NCBI GenBank assembly: GCA_031282525.1
Contig: JAITDN010000003.1
Coordinates: forward strand, 248,001-312,000
Source of the DNA: Candidatus Endomicrobiellum basalitermitum
GTDB taxonomy: Bacteria > Elusimicrobiota > Endomicrobiia > Endomicrobiales > Endomicrobiaceae
DNA length: 64,000 bases
Direction of reading: 5' to 3'
Position 1 is the stretch's first letter. The number at the start of each line of letters is the position of its first letter. The position numbers and the translations under genes are program-made. The notes under the pieces were generated by a model, which worked only from the letters and a program-made list of their open reading frames with translations, did not search any database and had not been told where the DNA came from. This document shows positions 53,363 through 62,758 of the stretch, piece after piece.

Positions 53363-53674
53363 ATGTAATTATTTTTTATTAGATTTAAAAATTTTTATTA
53401 AACCATTCGTAGGACTATCATGTTTGTTGTCAGTTTTTCCTTTAATATCCAGTCAAAATAACATTTGCTAAATTAAAAATATTTTCACCCTTCCAACGCG
53501 CGTACATATCCGATATATCTTTTTTGATGTAAGTTGTCAAATTTCGGAACATATATCAAATTAGCAAAAAAATCATTTGTCATATTTGCTACAACCTTAG
53601 ACTTCAATGATATTTTAATAATATGAATTCATGACATATTTCTACAAAAATTTTATAAAATCTTAAGTAAACAT

Positions 53675-54430
53675 ATGATAATTAAAAGTACCGAAAATAA
53701 AATTTTTAAATATGCTTTAGGGTTGCAAGACAAAAAATTCCGCAATAAAAGCAGATTATTTCTTATAGAAGGCAAAAAACAAGTTGAAAGTATTCCAGAA
53801 AACTGGAATACAAGACAAGTTTTTATATCTGAAAGATACAAAGAAGGCATTACTGCGAATTTTAAAAACATTACAACTTTCTCAGATCATTTGTTTAACA
53901 AATTGTCAGCAACTAAATCACCTCAGGGGATAATGGCAGTCATTGAGAAAAAGTACTATAATCCAAAAGAAATTATAAAAAATTATGGGAAATTCATAAT
54001 TTTGGAAAGTATACAGGACCCAGGAAATCTTGGAGCAATCATACGTTCCGCAGATGCTTTCGGAATAAAAGCCGTATTTGTATCAAAGGAAAGTGCAGAT
54101 ATATATTCCGATAAAACTTTAAGAGCAACTATGGGATCAATATTCCATCTACCAGTAATAGATAACATTGAAATTGAAGATATCTTAAATTTAATGAGAA
54201 ACGAAAAAATCCTTATATTCGCCGCGTCACTAAAAGGTAAAAAGCATCTAAATGAAATTAAACTTGAAAACAAAAGCGCTTTTATAATAGGCAATGAAGC
54301 AAACGGCATTAAAAGTAAAACAGAAAACCTAGCAGATATATTAGTTAAAATATATCTGCCTGGCAAAATAAAATCCTTAAACGCTGCTATCGCAGCCTCG
54401 GTTATTATGTATGAAATGTCAAAAGAATAA
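53675..54430 (+). CDS. SpoU/TrmH family RNA 2'-O-methyltransferase
   Basis: LESIQDPGNLGAIIRSADAFG; FIIGNEANGI; IYLPGKIKSLNAAIAASVIMYE. Confidence 0.95.
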   Translation: MIIKSTENKIFKYALGLQDKKFRNKSRLFLIEGKKQVESIPENWNTRQVFISERYKEGITANFKNITTFSDHLFNKLSATKSPQGIMAVIEKKYYNPKEIIKNYGKFIILESIQDPGNLGAIIRSADAFGIKAVFVSKESADIYSDKTLRATMGSIFHLPVIDNIEIEDILNLMRNEKILIFAASLKGKKHLNEIKLENKSAFIIGNEANGIKSKTENLADILVKIYLPGKIKSLNAAIAASVIMYEMSKE

Positions 54431-54449
54431 GAAACAAACACAAGCAACA

Positions 54450-54890
54450 ATTTTTATTTGTCGCACAAAAAGTTCCAAAATAAATATTTTTATGTAAAAT
54501 TTTAAGATCCCTAAATCCTATTTTTTCGTGAGATCTAACTTACATACTATCGATTTTTTCGACGTAATTAAATAATCCCTCTGACCTATTTTTTTTCTAA
54601 ATAACCCAATATTATTTCACCCTCACATATATTTTTATTCATTTGGGATACAAAGTCTAAAACCATTAATTTATAACTACCACCCCTCCCCTTTTTAAGA
54701 AGATCTCAACTTATTAAATACACTCTCCAAATTTTTATCATTTCCTAAATGATATGTAAAATTGCATCCGACAAAATAACATCAAAATGATTTTATTTAA
54801 TATCACCAACTCTAATATTATTTTATATCTTTCAACTTCAACTTTCATTTTTTTTGGAATTCAGTCCAGTCAAACACCTTAATTTAACAT
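54450..54890 (-). pseudogene. Class I SAM-dependent methyltransferase, multiply frameshifted remnant
   Basis: Collinear fragments in alternating frames: NIRVGDIK*NHFDVILSDAILH / HLGNDKNLESVFNKLRSS / LKRGGVVVIN / EIILGYLEKK / EKIGFRDLKILHKNIYFGTFCATNK. Confidence 0.72.
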
Positions 54891-54922
54891 TAATTTACTT
54901 AAATCTACTAACATACAATTCA

Positions 54923-54946
54923 AATATTAAAAAATTTTTTAATATT
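54923..54946. repeat. Perfect 24-bp palindrome AATATTAAAAAATTTTTTAATATT between convergent genes
   Basis: Direct reading; self-complementary. Confidence 0.85.
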
Positions 54947-55164
54947 ATTTTCAAACCGATTTTCAATTTCTTATATAATAGCTTTATTCAATTTATATTA
55001 TCACATAAATTTTACTATGTCATATTAAACTAAATTCAAGCACTTTACAACAAAAAAATACAAACTTTGAATATACAAGACTTTCGTACATACAAAGAAA
55101 ATCAGATTTAGCATAACTACCCACATTGTTTGCCATAATTAAAACACGTAATCATAACCCCACA

Positions 55165-55749
55165 TTATCTATTAAAATCATCAACCAATTTTTCCATATA
55201 CGCTCTTGTATGCAAGCATGCTGGACACTTATCTAAAGCTTCTTTGCTTTCATAAATGTAACCACAATTGCGACATCTCCATTTTACAACTATATCTTTT
55301 TTGAAAACTCTATCGCTTTCAATATCATTTAAAAATTTTAAATACCTGGCCTCGTGATATTTTTCAGCAACAGCAATTTTTCTAAAACATTCCGCTATCT
55401 CATGGAAACCTTCACTGTCGGCAATCTTTGCAGCTTGCGGATACACCTTTGAGTACTCTTCATTCTCACCTGCAGCGGCAAATCTCAAATTTTCAACCGT
55501 GTCTCTTATACTCCCAGCAGGAAAAGTTGCAGAAATTTCAAGAGAACCACCTTCTAAAAATCCAAAAAATCTCTCAGCATGTTCTTTTTCATTATCTGCA
55601 CTATCTGTGAAAATTGCAGAAATTTGCTCAAAGCCTTCTTTCTTTGCTCTTGAAGCAAAATAAGTATATCTCATTCTAGCTTGAGATTCACCTGCAAACG
55701 ACTTTAACAAATTTTTCTCTGTGTCTGTTCCTTTAATTGACCTAACCAT
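55165..55749 (-). CDS. Rubrerythrin
   Basis: FAGESQARMRYTYFASRAKKEGFEQISAIF...ADNEKEHAERFF; C-terminal CRNCGYIYESKEALDKCPAC. Confidence 0.96.
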   Translation of the reverse strand: MVRSIKGTDTEKNLLKSFAGESQARMRYTYFASRAKKEGFEQISAIFTDSADNEKEHAERFFGFLEGGSLEISATFPAGSIRDTVENLRFAAAGENEEYSKVYPQAAKIADSEGFHEIAECFRKIAVAEKYHEARYLKFLNDIESDRVFKKDIVVKWRCRNCGYIYESKEALDKCPACLHTRAYMEKLVDDFNR

Positions 55750-55760
55750 AAATCCAATTA

Positions 55761-55768
55761 CCCCCCCC
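55761..55768 (-). repeat. Poly-G (8) tract immediately upstream of rubrerythrin
   Basis: GGGGGGGG TAATTGGATTT ATG on minus strand. Confidence 0.85.
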
Positions 55769-55936
55769 TAACTATAATTCAATTCATAACAATTCATTCT
55801 GAATAATTCCGTTATGCAATGTACAATGTAACAAATTCTAAATAAACTTTAAACCTATAACCTAAATATTTTCATCTTATTCTACTTTGTGCAACTGAAT
55901 AATTTGCGAAACCCTAATTATGATGTAAGGTCAAGG

Positions 55937-56383
55937 TTATCTCATTATATCAACTTCATTAAACCATTTCCCATGCAAGTTACAATTTTCTATAACTTGA
56001 ACTTTACCTTTCACACCATCTTTTAAATGTATAACAGCAACAGGATTTATATTAAATGTCAACATAACATTTTCTGCAAACTTATTATTAACATAAAAGG
56101 TTATTTCAGTTATGTAGTGTTCAGACAACATAGGATGAACAATCTCTCCAATTTTTACATGTACATCAAGGCATCCTGACATAGGAACTAAACCACATTC
56201 TTTAACTATTGTAAAAACAGGTGTATGTTTCTTTTCAGTTTCATTACTAATCTTTCCAATATCCAATATTTTATAAGCATCCTCTCTCATTTTAAACACA
56301 TTCTTCCCTTTGCAAACAGGGCACTTATCCTCACTTCCATCTAAAGAAATATAACCGCATATTCTACACACCAACCCTTTCAC
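55937..56383 (-). CDS. Superoxide reductase (desulfoferrodoxin/neelaredoxin core) with N-terminal rubredoxin-like CxxC-CxxC domain
   Basis: CRICGYISLDGSEDKCPVCKG + KKHTPVF, GEIVHPMLSEHYITEI, CNLHGKW. Confidence 0.88.
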   Translation of the reverse strand: MKGLVCRICGYISLDGSEDKCPVCKGKNVFKMREDAYKILDIGKISNETEKKHTPVFTIVKECGLVPMSGCLDVHVKIGEIVHPMLSEHYITEITFYVNNKFAENVMLTFNINPVAVIHLKDGVKGKVQVIENCNLHGKWFNEVDIMR

Positions 56384-56857
56384 ATATCCTCCTTATTTAA
56401 CTACAAGATTTAGATCCTCAATGACACAATTACTCTCAAAAAACACAAAAATTTTCCTAACATATACAAATAATCCTTATATTTAAATCTTGTGTTGCAT
56501 TTAATTTTTTATCTTCAAAAAATTTATTCTATCAAGCTCTGCATCTGTAGGAGCAAAAAAAGAACTCCCAAAGACAATCACAATAATTTACGATAAAAGT
56601 AATGTCTTCTCATATACTTAACCTCCTCTCTACTACTCTACTCATTAAGAATCAACGTAAAAGATATCCTTCTCACAGATAATCTTCGATCCTTTAAAAA
56701 AATGTAAAATAAAACACGTAATTATTACCGTGAAAATTTCTTCATTTCAGTCGACAGATAGTATTGCATAAACTTCTTTCTTTAACAAATTTACTAGCAG
56801 AAAATAAAATCTACTTTTAAATTAAAAAATATAATTAAATACATTCTTTACTACACC

Positions 56858-57076
56858 TTATAAACAAACTATCTTTTTTTGTACACTGCAAACAGGACAC
56901 TCACTATATTCTTCATATGCATATTCAGATTTACAAACAGGACACATCTTGATACCGTTATTTTTTCTACTAATATAACAAGGCGTACAGAACTCGGGAC
57001 TTAAACAGCCATTCTTTAACTCCGCTTCACAATGTGGACAGCAACAATTCTGACCATTAAATGTATTGTTCTTCAT
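56858..57076 (-). CDS. Cys-rich double zinc-ribbon-like small protein
   Basis: 72 aa with 12 Cys, multiple CxxC pairs: CCCPHC, CTPC, CPVC, CPVC. Confidence 0.7.
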   Translation of the reverse strand: MKNNTFNGQNCCCPHCEAELKNGCLSPEFCTPCYISRKNNGIKMCPVCKSEYAYEEYSECPVCSVQKKIVCL

Positions 57077-57164
57077 ATTTTTTTCCCTTAACGCAAAACA
57101 ATTTACATCTAGTACGTGAAACTATAAATAATATCTCACAATGTAACTAAATAATGCGTCCTTT

Positions 57165-57545
57165 TTATAATTTTTTACTCTTATAGTTTTCAACAGCTTT
57201 ATGTAACGCATCCGCCCCTAAGTTAGAACAATGCATTTTATTCGGTGGAAGACCGCCTAAAGCTTTCGCAACATCCGCATTTGTAAGAGCCATTACTTCT
57301 TCAATTGTTTTACCAAAAGCCATCTCTGAAACTATAGAAGAAACAGCTATTGCTGCACCACATCCAAACGTCTTAAATTTTACATCTTCAATTTTATTAT
57401 TATTAACTTTTATATAAAAAGTCATCATATCGCCACATACGGGATTTCCTACTTCACCAATACCATCAGCACCCTTTATTTCTCCAACATTTCGTGGATT
57501 TGTAAAATGTTTCATAACCTTTTCTGAATAAAACGCCATCAACAT
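57165..57545 (-). CDS. nifU: NifU/IscU-type Fe-S scaffold
   Basis: HFTNPRNVGEIKGADGIGEVGNPVCGDMM...FKTFGCGAAIAVSS...KMHCSNLG. Confidence 0.96.
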   Translation of the reverse strand: MLMAFYSEKVMKHFTNPRNVGEIKGADGIGEVGNPVCGDMMTFYIKVNNNKIEDVKFKTFGCGAAIAVSSIVSEMAFGKTIEEVMALTNADVAKALGGLPPNKMHCSNLGADALHKAVENYKSKKL

Positions 57546-57618
57546 CCTCCAGTATAAAAACTTAACAATGAACCCAATAACTTAGAATATGCTTAAAAAT
57601 AATATAATAAAAATTTTC

Positions 57619-58872
57619 TTACAAATCACAATGACAATGTTCGTCAAAATTTGCCCCAAGTCCAGCAACTTTTTTTTTGCCGGTCTGCACAAAATATGAA
57701 TACAATGGTGACATATCCCTTAACCGTTTAACTATACTTGGAAATTCCTCTAGAACATATTCCATCTCTTTTTCTGTATTAAACTTTGATAAAGTGAACA
57801 CAATTGAACCCTGTCCAATCACAACATCCACATTTATAGCTCTTAGAACATGAGAAAGCTTGAGATCTTTACTAGCACACGCAGAACCGCTACCCACCAT
57901 AACGCCCTTAGCATCTAAAAGCAAAAATAGCGCCTCTCCCTCAATAAATTCTATTGAAAAATTCACATTGCCAGGTAAACGGTTTTCTTGAGCTTGGGGT
58001 CCATTTAAATAAATGCATTCAACTTTATTGAGAAGCCCACTAATGAGTCTATCACGCAACTTACAAATAAATCTACTTTTACTCACAAGTTCTTCTTTAG
58101 CTATTTCACAAGCTTTTCCAAAACCTACAATAGCTGGAATATTTTCAGTTCCTGAACGTTTAGAATTTTCCTGAACCCCACCATCTATTTGGGGAATAAT
58201 TTTTAAGCCTCTATTAATATACAAAGCAGCAGCACCTCTAGGTCCATGTATAGCTGAAGCTGAAAAAGTCAAAGTATCTACTCCCAAATCTTTAACATCA
58301 ACTGGAATTGTTCCGCAAGCACTGACTGCATCTGTATGAAAAACAACAAAATCACTAATATTTTGACTCTGTTTGACAATAGACACCAACTTCTTTATAT
58401 TTTGTATTGTACCGATTTCAGGATTAGCATATTGCACAGATACCAAAATAGTATCTTTTCGCAGCATTTCTTTTAATTTCAATTCGTTTATGTTACCCTT
58501 ATTATCAACAGGAACAGAGTCCACCTCAAAACCTTCTTTTTCAAGTCTTCTTACAGAGTTTAGAATTGAAAAATGTTCAATTGAAGAAACGATAATATGC
58601 CTACCATTGGCTTTTAAAGCCTCAGCAACTCCTTTTATTGCCAAATTATTTGACTCTGAGCCACACGAGGTAAAAATAATTTCTCCTGCATCTGCGTTAA
58701 TTAAACTCGCAACTTTGCACCTTGCAGATTCAAGAGCATCTTTAGAAATAGTTCCCAATGAATAAATACTTTGAGGGTTTCCGTAATATTCAATAAAAAA
58801 CGGTTTCATGCTATCAAATACTCTTTCGTCGAGTCTGGTATTTGACTGATTGTCCAGATATATTTGTTTCAT
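57619..58872 (-). CDS. nifS: Cysteine desulfurase (ORF extends to 58887)
   Basis: MKQIYLDNQSNTRLDERV...FTSCGSESNNLAIKG...SASAIHGPRGAAALYI...GSGSACAS. Confidence 0.96.
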   Translation of the reverse strand: MKQIYLDNQSNTRLDERVFDSMKPFFIEYYGNPQSIYSLGTISKDALESARCKVASLINADAGEIIFTSCGSESNNLAIKGVAEALKANGRHIIVSSIEHFSILNSVRRLEKEGFEVDSVPVDNKGNINELKLKEMLRKDTILVSVQYANPEIGTIQNIKKLVSIVKQSQNISDFVVFHTDAVSACGTIPVDVKDLGVDTLTFSASAIHGPRGAAALYINRGLKIIPQIDGGVQENSKRSGTENIPAIVGFGKACEIAKEELVSKSRFICKLRDRLISGLLNKVECIYLNGPQAQENRLPGNVNFSIEFIEGEALFLLLDAKGVMVGSGSACASKDLKLSHVLRAINVDVVIGQGSIVFTLSKFNTEKEMEYVLEEFPSIVKRLRDMSPLYSYFVQTGKKKVAGLGANFDEHCHCDL

Positions 58873-58883
58873 AAATTCATCCA

Positions 58884-59042
58884 TCACTCTTTTTTAAAAT
58901 CTTCTTTAGGAACACCGCACAGCGGACATACCCAATCATCAGGAAGCTGTTCAAAGGAAGTTTCGGGAGCAATTCCGTTATCAGGAATACCTAAATTCAC
59001 ATCATAAATATAACCACACACTGAACATTTCCATTTTTCCAT
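58884..59042 (-). CDS. Rubredoxin (52 aa; absent from supplied ORF track)
   Basis: [52 protein letters not shown]. Confidence 0.96.
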   Translation of the reverse strand: MEKWKCSVCGYIYDVNLGIPDNGIAPETSFEQLPDDWVCPLCGVPKEDFKKE

Positions 59043-59043
59043 A

Positions 59044-59052
59044 CCCCCCCCC
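59044..59052 (-). repeat. Poly-G (9) tract abutting the rubredoxin start codon
   Basis: GGGGGGGGG T ATG on minus strand. Confidence 0.85.
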
Positions 59053-59555
59053 TCACACCATCATTATTAATTTTCTTTATAATAATAAGATTATCTATAT
59101 TTATAACTTTTTTTGCAACAGATTTTTATAATAGAAGTGAAGGTTTAAATAAACGAGGCAAAGATTGAAAAAACATACTATTATGTTAATTTCTATACAT
59201 ACTTTACATAATTCCTTTCATTAATAACAGAAAGAAAATTTAAAAATAAACCAAGACAATTTTCTAACACAAATTCAGGTTATGCTTATCTAATTGCAAT
59301 ATGATTTTTATCTATAGTAACAAAAAACATCTCATTTTTTCAACAGAAACAACCTTATTCTTCTTTTGATTAATTTATTAATCATTATAAAATATATATT
59401 TAGATTCTAAACCAAGTTAAATCATGTTATAAAAAAATATAAAATTACTAAAAAACAAACTTTACTTAAGCCGAAATTCATAAAGCTTTAAAACTTGAAA
59501 CATCTAGAACGAAACAACCTTTGTTATAGTAATCACACATTCTCACAAGTATTAT

Positions 59556-59870
59556 TTACTCTTTATCATCATAATCAATAGAATCGTCACTGATTTCCGA
59601 TTTAAGAGAAATCATAATACCGTAGTCTAACTTTCTGGTAACAAAATTATAAACCCACACTACAACAATACTAGAAAGCGTCATAAAAACGATAAAAATC
59701 AATGCGAAACTAAGAGATGATAAAAATCTTAAATTAAAATCAAGATTTGTAGTCAGACTATTAAACAAAAATAATACAGCCCCTAATATAATACCAGAAA
59801 TTGTAAAAATGATAGGAAATACCTTAACAATTGAAGAAATTTGTATCTTTTTTATGTTGTAAAGCGACAT
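59556..59870 (-). CDS. Small two-TM membrane protein (DUF3566-like architecture)
   Basis: Hydrophobic helices IVKVFPIIFTISGIILGAVLF and ALIFIVFMTLSSIVVVWVYNFVTRKLDYGIMISL. Confidence 0.65.
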   Translation of the reverse strand: MSLYNIKKIQISSIVKVFPIIFTISGIILGAVLFLFNSLTTNLDFNLRFLSSLSFALIFIVFMTLSSIVVVWVYNFVTRKLDYGIMISLKSEISDDSIDYDDKE

Positions 59871-59991
59871 TTAAAGGTTCACCTTAATTTCTAATTTATG
59901 TAATGATAAACACAACACTTTTTATTCTCTCTCTTTTTTAAAATAGAGAGAACAGCATAGTTTTTTATCTATATTGAGTTGAGATTACTGT

Positions 59992-60987
59992 TTAGTTAAG
60001 CACGTACTGCTTCTTCATATCTTCAAGAGAGATAGGGCAATAGTCTTTAGCATGCCAGGAAGTTCCAAAATCTCTCATTTTCTTAATGATAAGATTTGTA
60101 AGAGCAGTTCTCGCAGGCCCCAAATAATCTCTTGGATCAAATTTTTCAGGCGTTTCCGTAAAAACTTTTCTTATAGCAACTGTAATAGCAAGTCTTCCAT
60201 CGGTATCAACATTTATTTTTGAAACTCCAAGTTTAATCGCCTCCTGAAGACTTGAAATAGGCACACCTTTTGCACCCGGCATTTTCCCGCCGTATTTATT
60301 CAACTCGTCAGTCAATTCTTTAGGAACTGACGATGCCCCATGCAACACAATAGGAATATCTATCAACGACCTTATTTCTTTCAACACATCAAAAGCAAGA
60401 TTGACGCTACCTTTAAATTTATATGCTCCATGCGAAGTTCCTATTGCAATAGCTAGTGAGTCGATGCCTGTTTCAGATACAAATCTTTCTGCTTCTTTAG
60501 GATCCGTCAAATGCATTTTGCCAGAACCTACTCCATCTTCTATACCACCAAGAGTTCCAATCTCAGCTTCCACTGAAACACCTCTTGCATGCGCATATTC
60601 TACAACTGAAGAGGTTACTTTAACGTTATAGTCATAGGTGGAAGACGTTTTACCATCCTCTAGCAAAGAGCCATCTATCATAACTGATGAAAATCCAAGA
60701 TTTATTGCTTTAACAATTGATTCCAAGGAGTTACCGTGATCTAAATGCATTGCAACAGGAATATCTGGATTTTCAACAATGGCAGCTTTCATCAAATAAC
60801 TTAAATATGTGAAATTAGAATATTTTAAGGCTCCTCTACTTGCCTGTATTATCACAGGAGATTGTGTTTCTTTGGCAGCGGCCATAATCGCTTGCATTTG
60901 CTCCATATTATTAACATTATAAGCACCAACGCCGTAACCCTTTTTTTTTGCTTCTTCTAAAATTTGCTTTGTTGATACCAATGCCAT
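59992..60987 (-). CDS. fba: Fructose-bisphosphate aldolase, class II
   Basis: GVGAYNVNNMEQMQAI...MHLDHGNSLE...GSGKMHLTDPKEAERFVSETGIDSLAIAIGTSHGAYKF. Confidence 0.96.
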   Translation of the reverse strand: MALVSTKQILEEAKKKGYGVGAYNVNNMEQMQAIMAAAKETQSPVIIQASRGALKYSNFTYLSYLMKAAIVENPDIPVAMHLDHGNSLESIVKAINLGFSSVMIDGSLLEDGKTSSTYDYNVKVTSSVVEYAHARGVSVEAEIGTLGGIEDGVGSGKMHLTDPKEAERFVSETGIDSLAIAIGTSHGAYKFKGSVNLAFDVLKEIRSLIDIPIVLHGASSVPKELTDELNKYGGKMPGAKGVPISSLQEAIKLGVSKINVDTDGRLAITVAIRKVFTETPEKFDPRDYLGPARTALTNLIIKKMRDFGTSWHAKDYCPISLEDMKKQYVLN

Positions 60988-61014
60988 TTATTTCCTCCAT
61001 ATTTATTTTAAGTA

Positions 61015-62028
61015 TTAGCACGCCTTAGACTTTTTATTAGACTCATTACGACTAGCTTTATAACTTTCTTTAACATCTTCTTTATAAATACCTATATTTC
61101 TAAATTTTGAATATCTTTCATATACAATTTCTTTAGAGCTCTTAGATTTGTAATAACGCAAATACTTATTTAGGACAGTTTTTATAGCCGTTGCGGTTCT
61201 TGGCGGATCATAATGAGCTCCACCTAACGGCTCTTTTATAATCTCATCTATAACATTTAAATTCATCAAGTCTTTAGCTGTTATTTTCATGGCTTTTGCA
61301 GCCTCAGGAGCTTTAGAGCTGTCTCTGAAAAGTATAGCCGCACAACCCTCTGGAGAAATAACAGAATAATAAGCGTTTTCAAGACACAAAATTTTATTTG
61401 ACACTCCTATTCCTAAAGCTCCACCAGAACCACCTTCGCTAATGACAACCGTTATAATAGGAACTTTTAAGTTTGACATATCTCTTAAATTTCTTGCAAT
61501 AGCCTCAGCCTGACCTCTTTCTTCAGCTGCAATGCCGGGATATGCGCCAGACGTATCTATAAAAGTTATTATAGGTTTATTAAATTTCTCAGCAAGATTC
61601 ATTACTCGTAATGCTTTTCTATAACCTTCTGGATGCGCCATACCGAAATTCCTACTTATATTTTCTTCAAGAGTTCTCCCTTTTTGATGACCGATAACAA
61701 CAACTGATTCGCCGTCAATTATAGCAATACCGCATAAAATTGCCTGATCATCACCGAAGACTCTGTCGCCACGAAGTTCTAAAAAATCCTTAAAAATAAG
61801 CCTAACATAATCTGAAAAGTAAGGTCTTTTCGGATGCCTAGCTATTTGCATTCTCTGCCAAGGCGTTAGAGAAGCATAAATTTTCTGCTTTAGTTCATCT
61901 CTCGTTTTTTCAAGATCTTCAACCTGCTCGGATAAATCTATATCACTACTTTCAGAGGATTTTTTTAAATCGTCAATTCTTTTATTGAGTTCAACAATAG
62001 GCTGCTCAAAATCAAAGGATTTTTCCAT
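61015..62028 (-). CDS. accA: Acetyl-CoA carboxylase carboxyltransferase subunit alpha
   Basis: [16 protein letters not shown]...IGHQKGR...[16 protein letters not shown]...[14 protein letters not shown]. Confidence 0.97.
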   Translation of the reverse strand: MEKSFDFEQPIVELNKRIDDLKKSSESSDIDLSEQVEDLEKTRDELKQKIYASLTPWQRMQIARHPKRPYFSDYVRLIFKDFLELRGDRVFGDDQAILCGIAIIDGESVVVIGHQKGRTLEENISRNFGMAHPEGYRKALRVMNLAEKFNKPIITFIDTSGAYPGIAAEERGQAEAIARNLRDMSNLKVPIITVVISEGGSGGALGIGVSNKILCLENAYYSVISPEGCAAILFRDSSKAPEAAKAMKITAKDLMNLNVIDEIIKEPLGGAHYDPPRTATAIKTVLNKYLRYYKSKSSKEIVYERYSKFRNIGIYKEDVKESYKASRNESNKKSKAC

Positions 62029-62038
62029 ACATCCTCAC

Positions 62039-62758
62039 TTAAAATTTAATAGTATAACCCATCTTAAATATTCTCTCATTAAAAAATCTATTATTAGTTT
62101 TACCAGAACCATTTTTCCAAAAGCAACAATCTCTAATAACACAGTCTATACTTAAACACTCATTTAAGGCAAATCTAAAACCAAGATTAAGTCTCGCATT
62201 TGGTAAATAACTTATGTTGTCATATTCTGCCATAAAATACACTATTTCTCTATGTAAAGGAATTACTGAATTTATAAACCAATGAACTTTATTGTTAAAA
62301 TTAACACCAATATTAATCATTAAATTTTCAATAAAAAATTCCCTGCCTATAACAAAATAAAATCCACGTTCTCTCTGTAAATAATTTCTTCCATCAGAAA
62401 AACAACCCTGACAATCATAACCTACTGCTATCCCAGGATAATCCATATTTCCATCGTAAGCTTTGAATTTAACTTGCAAAGCCGGAATTGCAATCTTTAA
62501 TTTATCACTATTTTTTCCAATAAATCTAGACAATTCCCAAGACAAACCTACATTAAGACACTTAAAAATACCAAAATTAGCTCTAGAAAGAAGATTACCA
62601 CCTGAAAAAAATTTAAGTCCAAAATCACAAAAATCATAATCCAACATATCTACAGTAGGCGTATCTATCACATAGCCTTTATTTGCAAACGACAAAGAAC
62701 TGAGACTGAAAATCACTATTAATAAACTCAAAATTTTTCTTAACATATTTATTCTCAA
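62039..62758 (-). CDS. Outer-membrane-type protein with signal peptide, predicted beta-barrel
   Basis: MLRKILSLLIVIFSLSSLSFA signal; TPTVDMLDYDFCDFGLKFFSGGNLLSRANFGIF; alternating strands, terminal aromatic MGYTIKF. Confidence 0.65.
   Translation of the reverse strand: MRINMLRKILSLLIVIFSLSSLSFANKGYVIDTPTVDMLDYDFCDFGLKFFSGGNLLSRANFGIFKCLNVGLSWELSRFIGKNSDKLKIAIPALQVKFKAYDGNMDYPGIAVGYDCQGCFSDGRNYLQRERGFYFVIGREFFIENLMINIGVNFNNKVHWFINSVIPLHREIVYFMAEYDNISYLPNARLNLGFRFALNECLSIDCVIRDCCFWKNGSGKTNNRFFNERIFKMGYTIKF

Noticed and set aside
56384-56857. Gap upstream of the superoxide reductase with an SD-like GAGAGGAGG and short frame MRRHYFYRKLL*
   Set aside because: Could be a small pseudogene, but no family could be recognised.
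59925-59952. Hairpin TTCTCTCT...AGAGAGAA downstream of fba
   Set aside because: 8-bp stem with a 12-nt loop but no following T-run on the minus strand; too weak to call a terminator.
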